Assembly (NCBI RefSeq): GCF_017565405.1
Contig: NZ_JAGEKR010000003.1
Location: 124,001 to 188,000 of the forward strand
Direction of reading: 5' to 3'
DNA from: Allobranchiibius sp. CTAmp26
Lineage (GTDB): Bacteria > Actinomycetota > Actinomycetes > Actinomycetales > Dermatophilaceae
Length of the DNA stretch: 64,000 bases
A program made the translations under genes and the position numbers. Positions 8,450 through 18,379 of this stretch are shown here, one piece after another. Below the pieces are notes generated by a model that was given only the letters and a program-made list of their open reading frames with translations, was not told the DNA's origin and did not search any database. How positions within the stretch are numbered: the first letter of the stretch is position 1; each line of letters opens with the position of its first letter.

Positions 8450-9472
8450 TCAGCGAGGGAGGAGTGCTGCCGCTGCGGTGACGAAGTTGAAGACGGAGGA
8501 GTAGTCGTCGGCATCGATGGTGCCGTTGGAGACCGAGCGACATCCGGTCTCGTTCGCCCACAGGGACGCATCCCTTCCGTCGGCGTAGATGAGCGCGATG
8601 ACGGTGACGGATCCGTCGTCCATGGGGCAACTGGTGACGCCGCCATCGGTGTGAGCGAGGTCGATCGCGGTCGCGCTGCGCGCCAGCCGACCCGCCTGAG
8701 CGGTGCCCAGCCGGGCCTGGGACCGCAGCGCGGACGCTGCACCGTTGAGCCCGTTGTAGGAGCAGATCAATCCGGCTGTCGGCGACCCCGCGGGCAGCAA
8801 TGAAGTTGCCGGTCCGCGTGTGACGTTGATGGCGCCTCTGTCACTGCCAGGGCAGCCGCCCGCCACCGTGACAGCGAGTCGTCTGCCGCCGACGGGTGCG
8901 GTTGCCGGGGTGGGATCCATCCAGAGCGCGATCCCGTCGGCGCGCCATACGCTGCCGTTCACGCCGTCCGGTGCGATCCCGATGTCGAGCATCGCGTTCT
9001 GCCAGGCCGTGCTCCGCCGATCGTCGGCGTAGCTCCACCCCATGCTGGTGACGACGGAGCCGGTGGTGGAGTTCCCCGAACCGGTCGCGGTCAGTCCGCG
9101 CGGCGCGTGCGCGGCGAGCCAGGTCGCGGACTGCCCCATCGTCATCGGCACCCGCCACAACCGCGACGTATCGACGAGAGACGCCGACATCTGAGCGCCC
9201 ATCGCCGGACCGCGCAGCATCTCGGGCGCCGTGGTCAGCGGGGATGCCCCGGCCGGGACCGTGACGAGGTCGATCAAGCGGCGCGTTTCGGTCGACGTCT
9301 GCGTCTTGTGCGTCGACGCCAGGACCTGCGAGACCTTGCTCGGGGTCGTGACGTGCCCCGGACGGGGTGCCGGTGCCGAGCCGCATGCCGCCAGCGCCGC
9401 GCACCCGACGCCCGCCGCCACCCAGGCCGTGACCGTCCGGCGACGGGTCCGGGTCGGACGAAGACTGCTCAC
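8450..9472 (-). CDS. Secreted lipoprotein of unknown function
   Basis: 340-residue lipoprotein: a basic N-terminus (RPTRTRRR), hydrophobic stretch and lipobox LAACG near residue 28. The mature part is Ser/Thr/Gly-rich with few charged residues and conserved-looking Trp residues (TSRLWRVPM, GWSYAD). Four Cys in the C-terminal half could form disulfides outside the cell. I do not recognise a domain. GTG 9472 is used; GTG 9493 is an alternative, and neither has a strong ribosome-binding site. It lies 40 bp downstream of the serpin-like gene on the same strand. Confidence 0.6.
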   Translation of the reverse strand: MSSLRPTRTRRRTVTAWVAAGVGCAALAACGSAPAPRPGHVTTPSKVSQVLASTHKTQTSTETRRLIDLVTVPAGASPLTTAPEMLRGPAMGAQMSASLVDTSRLWRVPMTMGQSATWLAAHAPRGLTATGSGNSTTGSVVTSMGWSYADDRRSTAWQNAMLDIGIAPDGVNGSVWRADGIALWMDPTPATAPVGGRRLAVTVAGGCPGSDRGAINVTRGPATSLLPAGSPTAGLICSYNGLNGAASALRSQARLGTAQAGRLARSATAIDLAHTDGGVTSCPMDDGSVTVIALIYADGRDASLWANETGCRSVSNGTIDADDYSSVFNFVTAAAALLPR

Positions 9473-9512
9473 GTTTCTGAGACGCCCCGACACGCAGTTC
9501 GGTTGATCGAGA

Positions 9513-10682
9513 TCAGTCCTGCGCGTCGTCGGGTTCGGCGATCCACGCGGCGAAGACGGGGAGCCCCTGCCACGGATCGCCCGGTGTGGACCCCAGGGCG
9601 GTGGCCACGACGGCGTACGGGTGGCCGAACCGGAGGGTGGCGGTGCGATAAGGACCCGACGGCCTGGCCACGCGGCCACTTGCAGGAATTCCGAGGACTG
9701 TCACCGCTGCGGCTTCGAACCCCCGCCGGCCGTACCGGGCGACCGCACTCTGCACGGCCTTCGCTGGGTGAGGGAGGCCGGCGAGCTGCTGCAGCGCGTC
9801 CCCCGCCGCCACGAAACCGAGCGAAGCCTCCGTGAGCAGATCGTGTTCGCTGCTGGCGCTCCAGGCAGGGAGCAGGGCATCCACGCGTTCGCCGCGTTCC
9901 TCGGCGCGTTCCTCGGTGATCGTCCACTGGGCGTTCTCGCCGATCGGGAGGTCGAAGAGCGAGACGGCTCCGGGACCCGCGCGGGCGTGGCCCTCCGCAG
10001 CCGCGATCTCGTGGGCGGCGGCGAGGACGTCGGCCGCTGCCACGGCGGGGTCGGCGATGACGGACGTGACCTCCAGGTCGTCGGCCAGCGCGCTGTGGAC
10101 GGCGACGAGCCCCGCCCGTTCGGTGTTGGCAATGAACGCCGTGTGGCCGAGCAAGCGAGATGCGCGCAGCACCCGATGCAGGGTGGTGCTCCACGGACCC
10201 AACAGATCAGCTGCGTCGGCGATCTCGAACGGCGTCGCCCAGGTGACCCGGGCGGCCAGCGCCGACGCGAGCAGGACGGCGGATTCCTCGGTGTTCAGGG
10301 GGAATCGGTGGATGAGTCCGAGGGTGTGGTCGCGCGCCCACGCATCGGCCTGATCCTGGGTGGGGACGCCGCCCGTCTCGACCTCGGCGGGCAGGGTGGC
10401 CAGCCACTGGTCCAGTCCAGGCGGGCCGTCTCTCCTCCAGGCAGCCGCCGCCGCGGACACCGCCGGATGCGGGTGGGCGAGCAGCTCGCTCGCCGCGTGA
10501 TGTGCGGTGTCGACGTCGGCGCCGAGGGCGTCAGCTATTTCATCCGCCAGCTCGCCGGACGCCGCGGGCGCCGCGAGGGCGAGCACCAGCCACGCGCCCA
10601 ATGGTGACCCGACGTGGTGCTTGCCGGAACTCAGGGCGGCGAAGCGGTCTGCGTAGCGACACATCAGGGCGGGGAGTTCCAT
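9513..10682 (-). CDS. Serpin-like protein (degenerate serpin fold)
   Basis: 389-residue cytoplasmic-looking protein (no signal peptide). Several blocks follow serpin order: VGSPLGAWLVLALAAPAASG with a following ELADEIADALG resembles the serpin SPxS helix and LGxxG; LNTEESAVLLASALAARVTW and ATPFE resemble the strand s3A region (NAxxFxGxWxxPF); and the C-terminal FGHPYAVVATAL ... GLPVFAAWIAEP resembles the serpin HPFxF ... GxxxFxGxVxxP end. The hinge of the reactive loop is hard to recognise, so inhibitory activity is doubtful. ATG 10682 is chosen over GTG 10691 because CACAGT lies 7 nt upstream. Assignment rests on motif order and needs a structure search. Confidence 0.5.
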   Translation of the reverse strand: MELPALMCRYADRFAALSSGKHHVGSPLGAWLVLALAAPAASGELADEIADALGADVDTAHHAASELLAHPHPAVSAAAAAWRRDGPPGLDQWLATLPAEVETGGVPTQDQADAWARDHTLGLIHRFPLNTEESAVLLASALAARVTWATPFEIADAADLLGPWSTTLHRVLRASRLLGHTAFIANTERAGLVAVHSALADDLEVTSVIADPAVAAADVLAAAHEIAAAEGHARAGPGAVSLFDLPIGENAQWTITEERAEERGERVDALLPAWSASSEHDLLTEASLGFVAAGDALQQLAGLPHPAKAVQSAVARYGRRGFEAAAVTVLGIPASGRVARPSGPYRTATLRFGHPYAVVATALGSTPGDPWQGLPVFAAWIAEPDDAQD

Positions 10683-10747
10683 GCCCGTCACTGTGCCCGC
10701 TCACGCGATCAGATGCGCGGCAATTGATTCGTGTAGCCGCGCTGCGT

Positions 10748-10887
10748 CCGACAGTGCGTGCGGTCGTAACCGCAACGCACGCATCGTCGGCCGAGCGCGC
10801 GAATTGTCGGCGGTGCGGTCACTTTCCGACGCGCGCACCACCGCTCAGCCCATGTTGTCGGCCACACGGTCACTTCCCCACGCGGTC
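10748..10887. repeat. Repeat-rich spacer with GTCGG/CCGAC motifs
   Basis: In this spacer the pentamer GTCGG or its complement occurs at 10748, 10786, 10806, 10826 and 10857. Two related segments, TTGTCGGCGGTGCGGTCACT (10804-10823) and TTGTCGGCCACACGGTCACT (10855-10874), form an imperfect direct repeat about 51 bp apart. CCGACAGTGCGTGCG (10748-10762) pairs imperfectly with 10776-10790. The rest of the 225-bp gap holds nothing I can name. Confidence 0.45.
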
Positions 10888-10907
10888 GCCGTACGCGGCC
10901 GGGTCGC

Positions 10908-11288
10908 TCAGCGCAGCAGGTCGCCCTGGCCGAAGAGTTCGGCGGTCTGGGCGGCCGACGGGCTGCCGGCGTCGACGTCGGCGCCGGCCTCGAGCAGCAC
11001 CCAGACGATGGTGTCCTCACCCTTGAACACGGCACCGGCCAACGGGGACTGACCCCGGTCGTTGAGCCGGTTGACGTCGGCGCCACGCTCGATCAGGGCC
11101 TTCACCGCGGAGGCGTGCCCGTGGTAGGCCGCGAGCATCAGCAGGCTGTTGCCGGAGGCGTCGGTGAGGTCGACGGGCACGCCACGGTCGACGTACGCGG
11201 CGAGCCGGGTGGCGTCGCCGGTCCGGGCGAAGTCCGCGCAGGCATGACCGATCTCCACCAGGGCGGGGTCGGGAGAGGCATCGGTCAC
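10908..11288 (-). CDS. Ankyrin repeat protein
   Basis: 126-residue protein with about three ankyrin repeats: DASGNSLLMLAAYHGHASAV (near 43-62), a second one with GADVNRLNDRGQSPLAGAVF, and a C-terminal partial unit GADVDAGSPSAAQTAELFG. The TPLxxA-type core and the GADVN turn are clear. It should be a small protein-binding module; no partner is evident. GTG 11288 is taken as start since TAGCCT ends 7 nt upstream, typical of a leaderless gene here. It lies 20 bp upstream of the hutI stop on the same strand but is probably not part of the hut operon function. Confidence 0.85.
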   Translation of the reverse strand: MTDASPDPALVEIGHACADFARTGDATRLAAYVDRGVPVDLTDASGNSLLMLAAYHGHASAVKALIERGADVNRLNDRGQSPLAGAVFKGEDTIVWVLLEAGADVDAGSPSAAQTAELFGQGDLLR

Positions 11289-11309
11289 GAAGGTAAGGCT
11301 AACCCGCGC

Positions 11310-12473
11310 TCAGGTCCCGTCCAGAATCACGTGAGCCAACGGGACACCGGGCCGGTACGGCAGGTGCCGATAGCTGGGGGCGTCCAGCGCGGTGAGATCG
11401 GCCCGGGCACCGACCCGGAGCACGCCGATGTCGTCCCGTCGCAGCGCATGGGCACTCCCGGAGGTGGCCGCGCGGACCGCCTGCGCCGGGGTCATGCCCA
11501 TCTCGCGCACCGCGAGCGCGATGACGAACGGCATCGAGCTGGAATAGCAGGTGCCGGGGTTGCAGTCGGTCGCGAGGGCGACCCGCACGCCGGCGTCGAG
11601 GAGCGCGCCCCCGTCGGGATACGGGGAACGCGTGGAGAACTCCACCCCAGGCAGCAGGGTCGCCACGGTGTCGGACCCGGCGAGGGCGTCGACGTCGTCG
11701 CCGGTCAGATAGGTGCAGTGGTCGACGCTCGCCGCACCGACCTCGACGGCGAGCCGCACTCCGGGACCCCGGCCGAGCTGGTTGCCGTGCACGCGCGCGA
11801 GCAAGCCCGCGTCCTGGCCCGCGCGCAGCACCCGCCGCGACTCCTCCTCGGTGAAGGCGTGCGGGCTGTGCGGTTCGCAGAAGACGTCGATCCACCGGGC
11901 GTACGGCGCGCAGGCGGCCAGCATGTCCCCGGTCACCAGGTCGAGGTACGCGGCGCGGTCGTCGCGTGCGTCGGGCGGGATGACGTGTGCGCCCAGATAG
12001 GTGGTCTCGGCGGTGAACTCGCTCGCGATCCGCAGCGCCCGTGCCTCATCGTGCGGGGTGAGTCCGTACCCGCTCTTGATCTCCACGGTGGTCGTGCCCT
12101 GCGCGCGCATCTCCGCCACCCGGCGGCCTACGAGGGCCCGCAGCTCATCATCGGTCGCGGCGCGGGTGGCCGCCATCGTGAGCGCGATGCCGCCCCCGTC
12201 GTACGGCGTGCCGGTCATCCGGGCCTCGAACTCCGCCGACCGGTCGCCGGCGAAGACGAGGTGCGAATGGCTGTCGACGAATCCCGGCAGCACACAACGG
12301 CATTCGACGTCGATCGACCGGTCGGCAGCGGGTGCGGCGGCCGCTGATCCGATCCACTCGATCCGGCCGTCGGTCGCCACCAGGGCCGCATCGGGCACGA
12401 TGCCGAGCTCGTCGCCGCGGGTGTCGTCGACAGTGACGAGCTCGCCGATGTTCGTGACGACGGTGCTGGTCAT
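11310..12473 (-). CDS. hutI: Imidazolonepropionase
   Basis: 387-residue zinc amidohydrolase that opens 4-imidazolone-5-propanoate to N-formimino-L-glutamate, the third step of histidine breakdown. Metal ligands sit in [13 protein letters not shown] (HxH), in LGAHVIPP and in [10 protein letters not shown] (Asp). A substrate-site block YGLTPHDEA is also present. Full length for the family. The ATG overlaps the hutF stop by 4 bp (ATGA), so translation is coupled. It is the last gene of the hut operon, which reads hutH-hutU-M20 hydrolase-hutF-hutI on the minus strand. Confidence 0.95.
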   Translation of the reverse strand: MTSTVVTNIGELVTVDDTRGDELGIVPDAALVATDGRIEWIGSAAAAPAADRSIDVECRCVLPGFVDSHSHLVFAGDRSAEFEARMTGTPYDGGGIALTMAATRAATDDELRALVGRRVAEMRAQGTTTVEIKSGYGLTPHDEARALRIASEFTAETTYLGAHVIPPDARDDRAAYLDLVTGDMLAACAPYARWIDVFCEPHSPHAFTEEESRRVLRAGQDAGLLARVHGNQLGRGPGVRLAVEVGAASVDHCTYLTGDDVDALAGSDTVATLLPGVEFSTRSPYPDGGALLDAGVRVALATDCNPGTCYSSSMPFVIALAVREMGMTPAQAVRAATSGSAHALRRDDIGVLRVGARADLTALDAPSYRHLPYRPGVPLAHVILDGT

Positions 12474-13789
12474 CGTGCGTCCTCCCAGAGCGGGTCGATG
12501 GCGTCGGTCAGCAGGGTGCCGACATCGCCCAGGACGTGTCGCCCGCCCTCGACGACCAGATCGCCGTCGCGGATCACTGTGTGCACGTCGCCCGCCGTGG
12601 CGGCGTAGAAGATCTGGGCCGGGGCGGAACCCGCCGTGGTCACCGAGTCGGTCGACACCGCAACGAGATCCGCTCGTGACCCCTGCGCAAGTGCCCCCGC
12701 ATCGGGCCAGGCCAGACTGCCGTGGGCGGTGAGCGCCTGGTGCAGCCCCGTCAGAGTGAAACGACCGCGCTCGTGAGACGTGAGGCGCTCGTGCATCTCC
12801 AGCGCCCGCGCCTCCTCGAAGAGGTCGATCACCGCGTGCTGGTCGCTGCCGAGGCTGAGATGGGCGCCCGCGTCGCTCAGCCTGCGGGCCGGCCCGATGC
12901 CGTCGGCGAGGTCGCGCTCGGTGGTCGGGCAGAAGCACGCGGTCGTCTCGGCCCGACCCAGCAGGCCGATGTCGTCCTGGGTGAGGTGGGTGGCGTGCAC
13001 AGCGGTGGTGCGCGCCGTCAGCGCGCCACCGTCCTGTAGCAGCCGAGTCGGCGTGACGCCGTAATACCGCACGCACGTGTCGTTCTCGGCGCGTTGCTCG
13101 GACAGGTGCACGTGCAGCGGCCGCTCACCGGTGGCGGCCACCACTGTCGGGATGGCTTCGCGGGGCACGGCGCGGACGGAGTGGATGGCGGACCCGATCC
13201 GGGTGGTGTCGTCCTCCCGCAGCGCCTGCATGCGATCGACCCAGGCGTCGACGTCGACGTCGCCGAAGCGCAACTGCTCGGCGTTCAGCGGCTCGTGTCC
13301 GTCGTCGGTCAGTCCGCCCGCGAGGTAACAGGTGTCCAGCAGCGTGAGGCGCACCCCGGCGTCGCGGGCGGCCTGTCGTAGCGCCTCACCCATCGCGTTC
13401 GGATCGTCGTACGGGCGGCCGCCCGGCGCGTGGTGCAGGTAGTGGAACTCCCCCACGCTGGTGATCCCGGCCAGGGCCATCTCTGCGTACGTCGCCCGCG
13501 CAAGCCGCAGGTAGCTGTCCGGATCCAGTTGCGCCGCAACGTCGTACATGCCATCGCGCCAGGTCCAGAACGTCCCGCCGCCGGCATGGGTACGCCCTCG
13601 CAGCGCCCGATGGAACGCGTGGCTGTGGCAGTTGGCCAAGCCCGGCAGCACGACGCCGGGCAGCCGGTGCGCGTCACCCTGCGGCTGCCCGGGCCGCACC
13701 GACGTAAAGCGGCCGCCGTCGATCTCGAAGCGAACGTCTGTGGCGATCCCGGTCGGCAGCAGGGCGTGCGCTGCCCAGTAGGCGGTCAT
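12470..13789 (-). CDS. hutF: Formimidoylglutamate deiminase
   Basis: 439-residue amidohydrolase that deaminates N-formimino-L-glutamate to N-formyl-L-glutamate plus ammonia, defining the five-step histidine route. Metal-binding HSHAFHRAL follows [10 protein letters not shown]; further ligands are in [19 protein letters not shown] and [11 protein letters not shown]. Length and motif spacing match HutF and distinguish it from the neighbouring HutI. Start ATG 13789 overlaps the upstream M20 hydrolase stop (TGATG). Confidence 0.93.
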   Translation of the reverse strand: MTAYWAAHALLPTGIATDVRFEIDGGRFTSVRPGQPQGDAHRLPGVVLPGLANCHSHAFHRALRGRTHAGGGTFWTWRDGMYDVAAQLDPDSYLRLARATYAEMALAGITSVGEFHYLHHAPGGRPYDDPNAMGEALRQAARDAGVRLTLLDTCYLAGGLTDDGHEPLNAEQLRFGDVDVDAWVDRMQALREDDTTRIGSAIHSVRAVPREAIPTVVAATGERPLHVHLSEQRAENDTCVRYYGVTPTRLLQDGGALTARTTAVHATHLTQDDIGLLGRAETTACFCPTTERDLADGIGPARRLSDAGAHLSLGSDQHAVIDLFEEARALEMHERLTSHERGRFTLTGLHQALTAHGSLAWPDAGALAQGSRADLVAVSTDSVTTAGSAPAQIFYAATAGDVHTVIRDGDLVVEGGRHVLGDVGTLLTDAIDPLWEDAR

Positions 13790-14994
13790 CCGGCCAGGTC
13801 CCGCAGGACGGCGGTGAGTGCGCGTACGCCGGCATGGCAGTCGGCCTGCTCCGCGAACTCCTCGGGTGAATGCGAGACGCCGGTGGGGTTGCGTACGAAG
13901 AGCATCGCGGTGCTGACGCCCGCGTTCGAGAGGATGCCCGCGTCGTGTCCGGCACCGGTGCCGAGCATGGGCACGTCACCCAGGACCGTCTGCAATCGAG
14001 CGGCCAGTGACGTGTCGAACGCGGTCGTCGGAGTCCACGACTCGCGGCTCACGTCGGCCGCCGCGCGCTCCGAGAGTTCCTCGACCATCGCGAGCACAGC
14101 CGCCTCGTCGGCTCCCCGTGCGTCGAGCCACGCGGTGACGTGCGACGGGATGGCGTTCACCCCATTGGGTTCGACCTGCAGCTTGCCGACCGTCGCCACG
14201 CACCCGTGCTTGTCTGCCAGACCGCGCGCCTCGGCGACCGCCACCGCACAGGCGAGCATCGCGTCGTGCCGGTCCTCCAGTCGCGTCGTGCCCGCGTGAT
14301 TGGCCACCCCCGCGAAATCGAGTCGCCAGCGACCGTGCGGCCAGATGTCGGTGCCGATCGCCACCGCCGCGCCGTCCTGGGCGTAGCGGTCGGCGTCCGC
14401 CATCGCACGGCCCTGTTCGACGTGCAGCTCGACGAAGCTGGCGATCCGGCTCACGGTGTCCTCGTCCGTGCCGATGGTGGTGGGGCGTCCCGCTCGCTGG
14501 AGCGCTTCGCCCATCGTGACGCCGTCGGCGTCGGTGAGACCGAGCGCGCGGTCGGCGTCGAGCTCCCCGGTGATCACCCGTGAGCCGGCGCAGGCCACCC
14601 CGAAGCGGGCACCCTCCTCGTCGCCGAAGTTGACCACTCCGATCGGGCGTTCGGGCCGGAATCCGCTGTCCCGCAGAGCATCCACCGCGGCAAGCGCGCT
14701 CACCACACCGAGCGGACCGTCGTACGCACCGCCGTCCGGCACGGAGTCCAGGTGCGATCCTGCGACCACTCCGGGCGCGACGTCCGGGTCGCCCCACCAC
14801 GCCCACTGGTTGCCCATCCGGTCCTCGACGAGGTCCAGGCCGCGCGCAGAGCACTCCCCGGCGAACCACTCGCGCAGGGTGTGGTCCTCGCGGGTCCACG
14901 CGAACCGCCGGTAGCCGCCGGAGGCAACGCGGCCGACCGGCTGCAGGTCAGCCCACATCCGGTCGAAACCGGCGTACGACGTGTCCGTCGGCAC
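13786..14994 (-). CDS. M20 amidohydrolase in hut operon (allantoate amidohydrolase/carbamoylase-like)
   Basis: 402-residue M20/M28-type dinuclear metal hydrolase of the allantoate amidohydrolase/N-carbamoyl-amino-acid hydrolase family. Metal and substrate blocks: AGSHLDSVPDGGAYDGPLG, NFGDEEGARFG, ELHVEQG, NHAGTTRLEDRHDA and the distal GAGHDAGIL. Family members cleave C-N bonds of carbamoyl, formyl or ureido amino acids. Its place between hutU and hutF, and the absence of a HutG-type deformylase nearby, suggest that it removes the formyl group from N-formylglutamate; this is inference. GTG 14994 starts 3 bp after the hutU stop; the 3' end overlaps hutF. Confidence 0.85.
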   Translation of the reverse strand: MPTDTSYAGFDRMWADLQPVGRVASGGYRRFAWTREDHTLREWFAGECSARGLDLVEDRMGNQWAWWGDPDVAPGVVAGSHLDSVPDGGAYDGPLGVVSALAAVDALRDSGFRPERPIGVVNFGDEEGARFGVACAGSRVITGELDADRALGLTDADGVTMGEALQRAGRPTTIGTDEDTVSRIASFVELHVEQGRAMADADRYAQDGAAVAIGTDIWPHGRWRLDFAGVANHAGTTRLEDRHDAMLACAVAVAEARGLADKHGCVATVGKLQVEPNGVNAIPSHVTAWLDARGADEAAVLAMVEELSERAAADVSRESWTPTTAFDTSLAARLQTVLGDVPMLGTGAGHDAGILSNAGVSTAMLFVRNPTGVSHSPEEFAEQADCHAGVRALTAVLRDLAG

Positions 14995-14997
14995 CGC

Positions 14998-16653
14998 TCA
15001 GCCCTCGCGCATCGGCACGCGCACTCCGCGGGCCTCCGCGACCTCTTCCGCGCGGTCGTATCCCGCGTCGACGTGCCGGATGACGCCCATGCCCGGGTCG
15101 TTGGTGAGCACCCGACGCAGCTTCTCAGCCGCCAGCGCAGTGCCGTCGGCGACGGTGACCTGACCGGCGTGCTGCGAGCGGCCGATGCCGACGCCACCAC
15201 CGTGATGGATGGACACCCAGCTGGCGCCGGACGCGGTGTTGACCATGGCGTTCAGCAGCGGCCAGTCCGCGATCGCGTCGGATCCGTCTGCCATCGCTTC
15301 GGTTTCGCGATACGGCGACGCGACCGAGCCGCAGTCGAGATGGTCGCGCCCGATGACGATCGGGGCGGATACCTCGCCGCTGGCGACCAGGTCGTTGATG
15401 GCGAGGCCGGCCTTGTCGCGCTCGCCGTAGCCCAGCCAGCAGATCCGTGCCGGCAGCCCCTGGAAGGCGATCTTCTCCTTGGCGCCGCGCATCCACTTCT
15501 GCAGGCGATCGTTGTCGGGGAAGAGGTCCATCACGGCCTTGTCGGTCGCGTAGATGTCCTTCGGGTCGCCGCTGAGCGCCACCCAGCGGAAGGGGCCCTT
15601 GCCCTCGCAGAAGAGCGGCCGGATGTACGCAGGCACGAAGCCCGGGAATTCGAACGCCCGGTCGTACCCGCCGTGTCGGGCCTCATCGCGGATCGAGTTG
15701 CCGTAGTCGAAGACCTCGGCGCCCGCGTCCTGGAACTCCACCATGGCCTTGACCTGGCGTGCCATCGACGCGCGGGCGCGGTCGGTGAAGTCCTCCGGCT
15801 TCTTGTCGGCGTAGTCGTGCCAGTCGCCGAGATCGACGTCGTCCGGGAGGTAGGAGAGCGGATCGTGAGCGCTCGTCTGGTCGGTGACGATGTCGATCTC
15901 CACGCCACGACGGAGCAGCTCGGGGAAGACCACCGCCGCGTTGCCCACCACACCGACGGAGTACGCGCGGCGGGCTCGCTTGGCGGCCAACGCCTTCGCG
16001 ACCGCGTCGTCGAGGTCGTCGGCGACCTCGTCGAGGTAACGGTGGTCGACACGGCGCCGCAGGCGCGTCTCGTCGACGTCGACGATCAGACAGACGCCAT
16101 CGTTCAATGTGACAGCCAGTGGCTGAGCGCCACCCATCCCACCGCAGCCGCCCGTCAAGGTCAGCGTGCCCGCAAGGGTGCCGCCGAAACGCTTCTCGGC
16201 CACGGCCGCGAACGTCTCGTACGTGCCCTGCACGATGCCCTGGGTGCCGATGTAGATCCACGAACCCGCGGTCATCTGCCCGTACATCGTCAGGCCGAGG
16301 TGCTCCAGCCGCCGGAACTCCGGCCAGGTCGCCCAGTCGGGCACGAGGTTGGAGTTGGCGATGAGCACCCGCGGCGCCCACTCGTGGGTCTGCATGACTC
16401 CGACCGGCCGGCCGGACTGCACGAGCATGGTCTCGTCCTCGCGCAACGTCTGCAGGGTGCGCACGATGGCGTCGAAGGACCGCCAGTCGCGGGCGGCGCG
16501 ACCGGTGCCGCCGTAGACGACCAGATCGTCGGGGCGTTCGGCCACCTCCGGGTCGAGGTTGTTCATGAGCATCCGCATGGGTGCCTCGGTCGACCAGGAC
16601 CGTGCGGAGAGAGTCGTGCCGCGGGGTGCGCGGACCGGGCGTGCGCCTTCCAT
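14998..16653 (-). CDS. hutU: Urocanate hydratase
   Basis: 551-residue NAD+-dependent urocanase, converting urocanate to imidazolonepropionate. Hallmarks: [11 protein letters not shown] near the N-terminus, the NAD-binding [19 protein letters not shown] region, FDYGNSIR, and [15 protein letters not shown] containing the active-site Cys. Length is normal. Two ATGs overlap at the start; 16653 is preferred because GGAGG lies 5 nt before it. It follows hutH after 55 bp in the same operon. Confidence 0.95.
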   Translation of the reverse strand: MEGARPVRAPRGTTLSARSWSTEAPMRMLMNNLDPEVAERPDDLVVYGGTGRAARDWRSFDAIVRTLQTLREDETMLVQSGRPVGVMQTHEWAPRVLIANSNLVPDWATWPEFRRLEHLGLTMYGQMTAGSWIYIGTQGIVQGTYETFAAVAEKRFGGTLAGTLTLTGGCGGMGGAQPLAVTLNDGVCLIVDVDETRLRRRVDHRYLDEVADDLDDAVAKALAAKRARRAYSVGVVGNAAVVFPELLRRGVEIDIVTDQTSAHDPLSYLPDDVDLGDWHDYADKKPEDFTDRARASMARQVKAMVEFQDAGAEVFDYGNSIRDEARHGGYDRAFEFPGFVPAYIRPLFCEGKGPFRWVALSGDPKDIYATDKAVMDLFPDNDRLQKWMRGAKEKIAFQGLPARICWLGYGERDKAGLAINDLVASGEVSAPIVIGRDHLDCGSVASPYRETEAMADGSDAIADWPLLNAMVNTASGASWVSIHHGGGVGIGRSQHAGQVTVADGTALAAEKLRRVLTNDPGMGVIRHVDAGYDRAEEVAEARGVRVPMREG

Positions 16654-16708
16654 CATTTCCTCCGTGCCGTGGTGGTGTGGTTCATCTTCGCGTCCTGCCG
16701 GGGTGGTG

Positions 16709-18268
16709 TCATGAGAGTCGTCCGACGACACCCTCGGCGTGCCGCACGGCGTCGCCGGAGGCGACCAGCTGCACGGCGGCCTCGATGTCGGGGGCCAGGA
16801 AGCGGTCGGGTCCGGGGCCGGGGAGCGCGCGCACGACTGCTGCCGTGCCGGGCGACGAAGCGAGCGGCGCCCGCAGCGCGATTCCCCGTGCGGCAGTGAG
16901 CATCTCGATCGCCAGCACCCGCGTGAGGCCGTCGACCGTGCGCCGCAGCTTGCGCCCGGCGGACCACCCCATCGATACGTGGTCCTCCTGCATGGCGCTC
17001 GACGGGATCGAATCGACACTGGCCGGCGCCGCGAGGCGCTTCAGCTCGGAGACGATCGCGGCCTGGGTGTACTGGGCGATCATGTAGCCGGAGTCCACGC
17101 CGGGGTCATCGGCCAGGAACGCGTGCAGGCCGGCGTTGCGCGCCGGGTCCAGGAACCGGTCGGTACGTCGTTCGCTCATCGAGGCGACGTCGGCCGCCAC
17201 GATCGCCAGGAAGTCCAGCACGTAGGCGACCGGAGCGCCGTGGAAGTTGCCGTTGGACTCCACGCGGCCGTCCGTGGTCACGACCGGGTTGTCGACCGCC
17301 GCGGCGAGTTCGCGCGACGCGATCAGCTCGGCGTGCGCCAGGGTGTCACGCGCCGCCCCGGCCACCTGCGGCGCGCAGCGCAGCGAGTACGCGTCCTGCA
17401 CCCTCGTGCAGGCTGCCGGGTCGCGATGGCTCTCTCGGATCTCGCTGTCGGCCAGCACGATCCGCAGATTCGCGGCGCTCAGCGCCTGCCCGGTGTGCGG
17501 GCGCAGCGCGTGCAGATCGGCCGCGAAGACGTCGTCGGTGCCGAGCAGCCCTTCGACGCTCATCGCGGCCGAGATGTCGACGGTGGTGAGCAGCAGGCGC
17601 AGGTCGACGATGGCCATGCACAGCATCCCGAGCATTCCGTCGGTGCCGTTGATGAGCGCGAGTCCCTCCTTCTCCTGCAGCTCGACCGGGTCGATCCCGG
17701 CCTCGGCGAGCGCCTCACCGGCCTCCTTCACGGCGCCGGCTGCATTCCGCACCGGGCCCTCCCCCATCAGGGCGAGAGCGCAGTGTGCGAGCGGCGCGAG
17801 GTCGCCGGAGCAGCCGAGCGAGCCGTACTCGTGCACGACGGGCGTGATCCCGGCGTTCAGCATCGCGACGTACGCCGCCAACGTCTCCTCACGAATGCCC
17901 GTGCGGCCGGTCGCGAGGGTGGAGATGCGCAGCAGCATCGTGGCGCGCACGACCTCGCGCTCGACCTCTGGGCCGGACCCTGCCGCATGCGAGCGGATCA
18001 GGCTGCGCTGCAGCTGCTTCCGCTGCTCCAACGGGATGTGCTTGGTCGCGAGCGCACCGAAGCCGGTGGAGATGCCGTAGTGCGGGATCGCGTCGTCGGC
18101 CAGGCGGTCGATGATTCGGCGGCTGTTGCGCACCTCGGCCAGCGACTCCTCGCTGAGCCGGATGGAGGCACCCCCTCGCGCCACGTCGACGACCTGCTCG
18201 ATGGTGAGCGGTCCGATGCCGACCTCCACCTCGTTCTGGGTGCCCTGCTCGACTGCGGTCTGCGTCAT
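16709..18268 (-). CDS. hutH: Histidine ammonia-lyase
   Basis: 519-residue homotetrameric lyase that removes ammonia from L-histidine to give trans-urocanate, first step of the pathway and first gene of the operon. The catalytic MIO cofactor should form from residues 153-155 in [15 protein letters not shown]; here the tripeptide is Cys-Ser-Gly rather than the commoner Ala-Ser-Gly, a variant known in some family members. The active-site Tyr lies in HYGISTGFG (residue 64) and other conserved blocks are [11 protein letters not shown] and [15 protein letters not shown] 18268 follows a GGGGG stretch. An IclR operator-like palindrome lies 55 bp upstream. Confidence 0.95.
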   Translation of the reverse strand: MTQTAVEQGTQNEVEVGIGPLTIEQVVDVARGGASIRLSEESLAEVRNSRRIIDRLADDAIPHYGISTGFGALATKHIPLEQRKQLQRSLIRSHAAGSGPEVEREVVRATMLLRISTLATGRTGIREETLAAYVAMLNAGITPVVHEYGSLGCSGDLAPLAHCALALMGEGPVRNAAGAVKEAGEALAEAGIDPVELQEKEGLALINGTDGMLGMLCMAIVDLRLLLTTVDISAAMSVEGLLGTDDVFAADLHALRPHTGQALSAANLRIVLADSEIRESHRDPAACTRVQDAYSLRCAPQVAGAARDTLAHAELIASRELAAAVDNPVVTTDGRVESNGNFHGAPVAYVLDFLAIVAADVASMSERRTDRFLDPARNAGLHAFLADDPGVDSGYMIAQYTQAAIVSELKRLAAPASVDSIPSSAMQEDHVSMGWSAGRKLRRTVDGLTRVLAIEMLTAARGIALRAPLASSPGTAAVVRALPGPGPDRFLAPDIEAAVQLVASGDAVRHAEGVVGRLS

Positions 18269-18322
18269 GCCCCCATTGCACCGCGCCCGCGGTGGTGAGC
18301 ACTACGACCGGGAGGCATATCG

Positions 18323-18340
18323 TGTCTCGTATCCGAGACA
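18323..18340. promoter_or_regulatory. Operator-like palindrome between hutH and IclR gene
   Basis: TGTCTCG-TATC-CGAGACA is a perfect 7-bp inverted repeat with a 4-nt centre, in the 111-bp gap between divergent hutH and the IclR gene. Symmetry and place fit the binding site of the adjacent regulator. Confidence 0.7.
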
Positions 18341-18379
18341 AGCCCGTCGCGGCGCGTCCCCGGAGAGGTCGGTACGACG

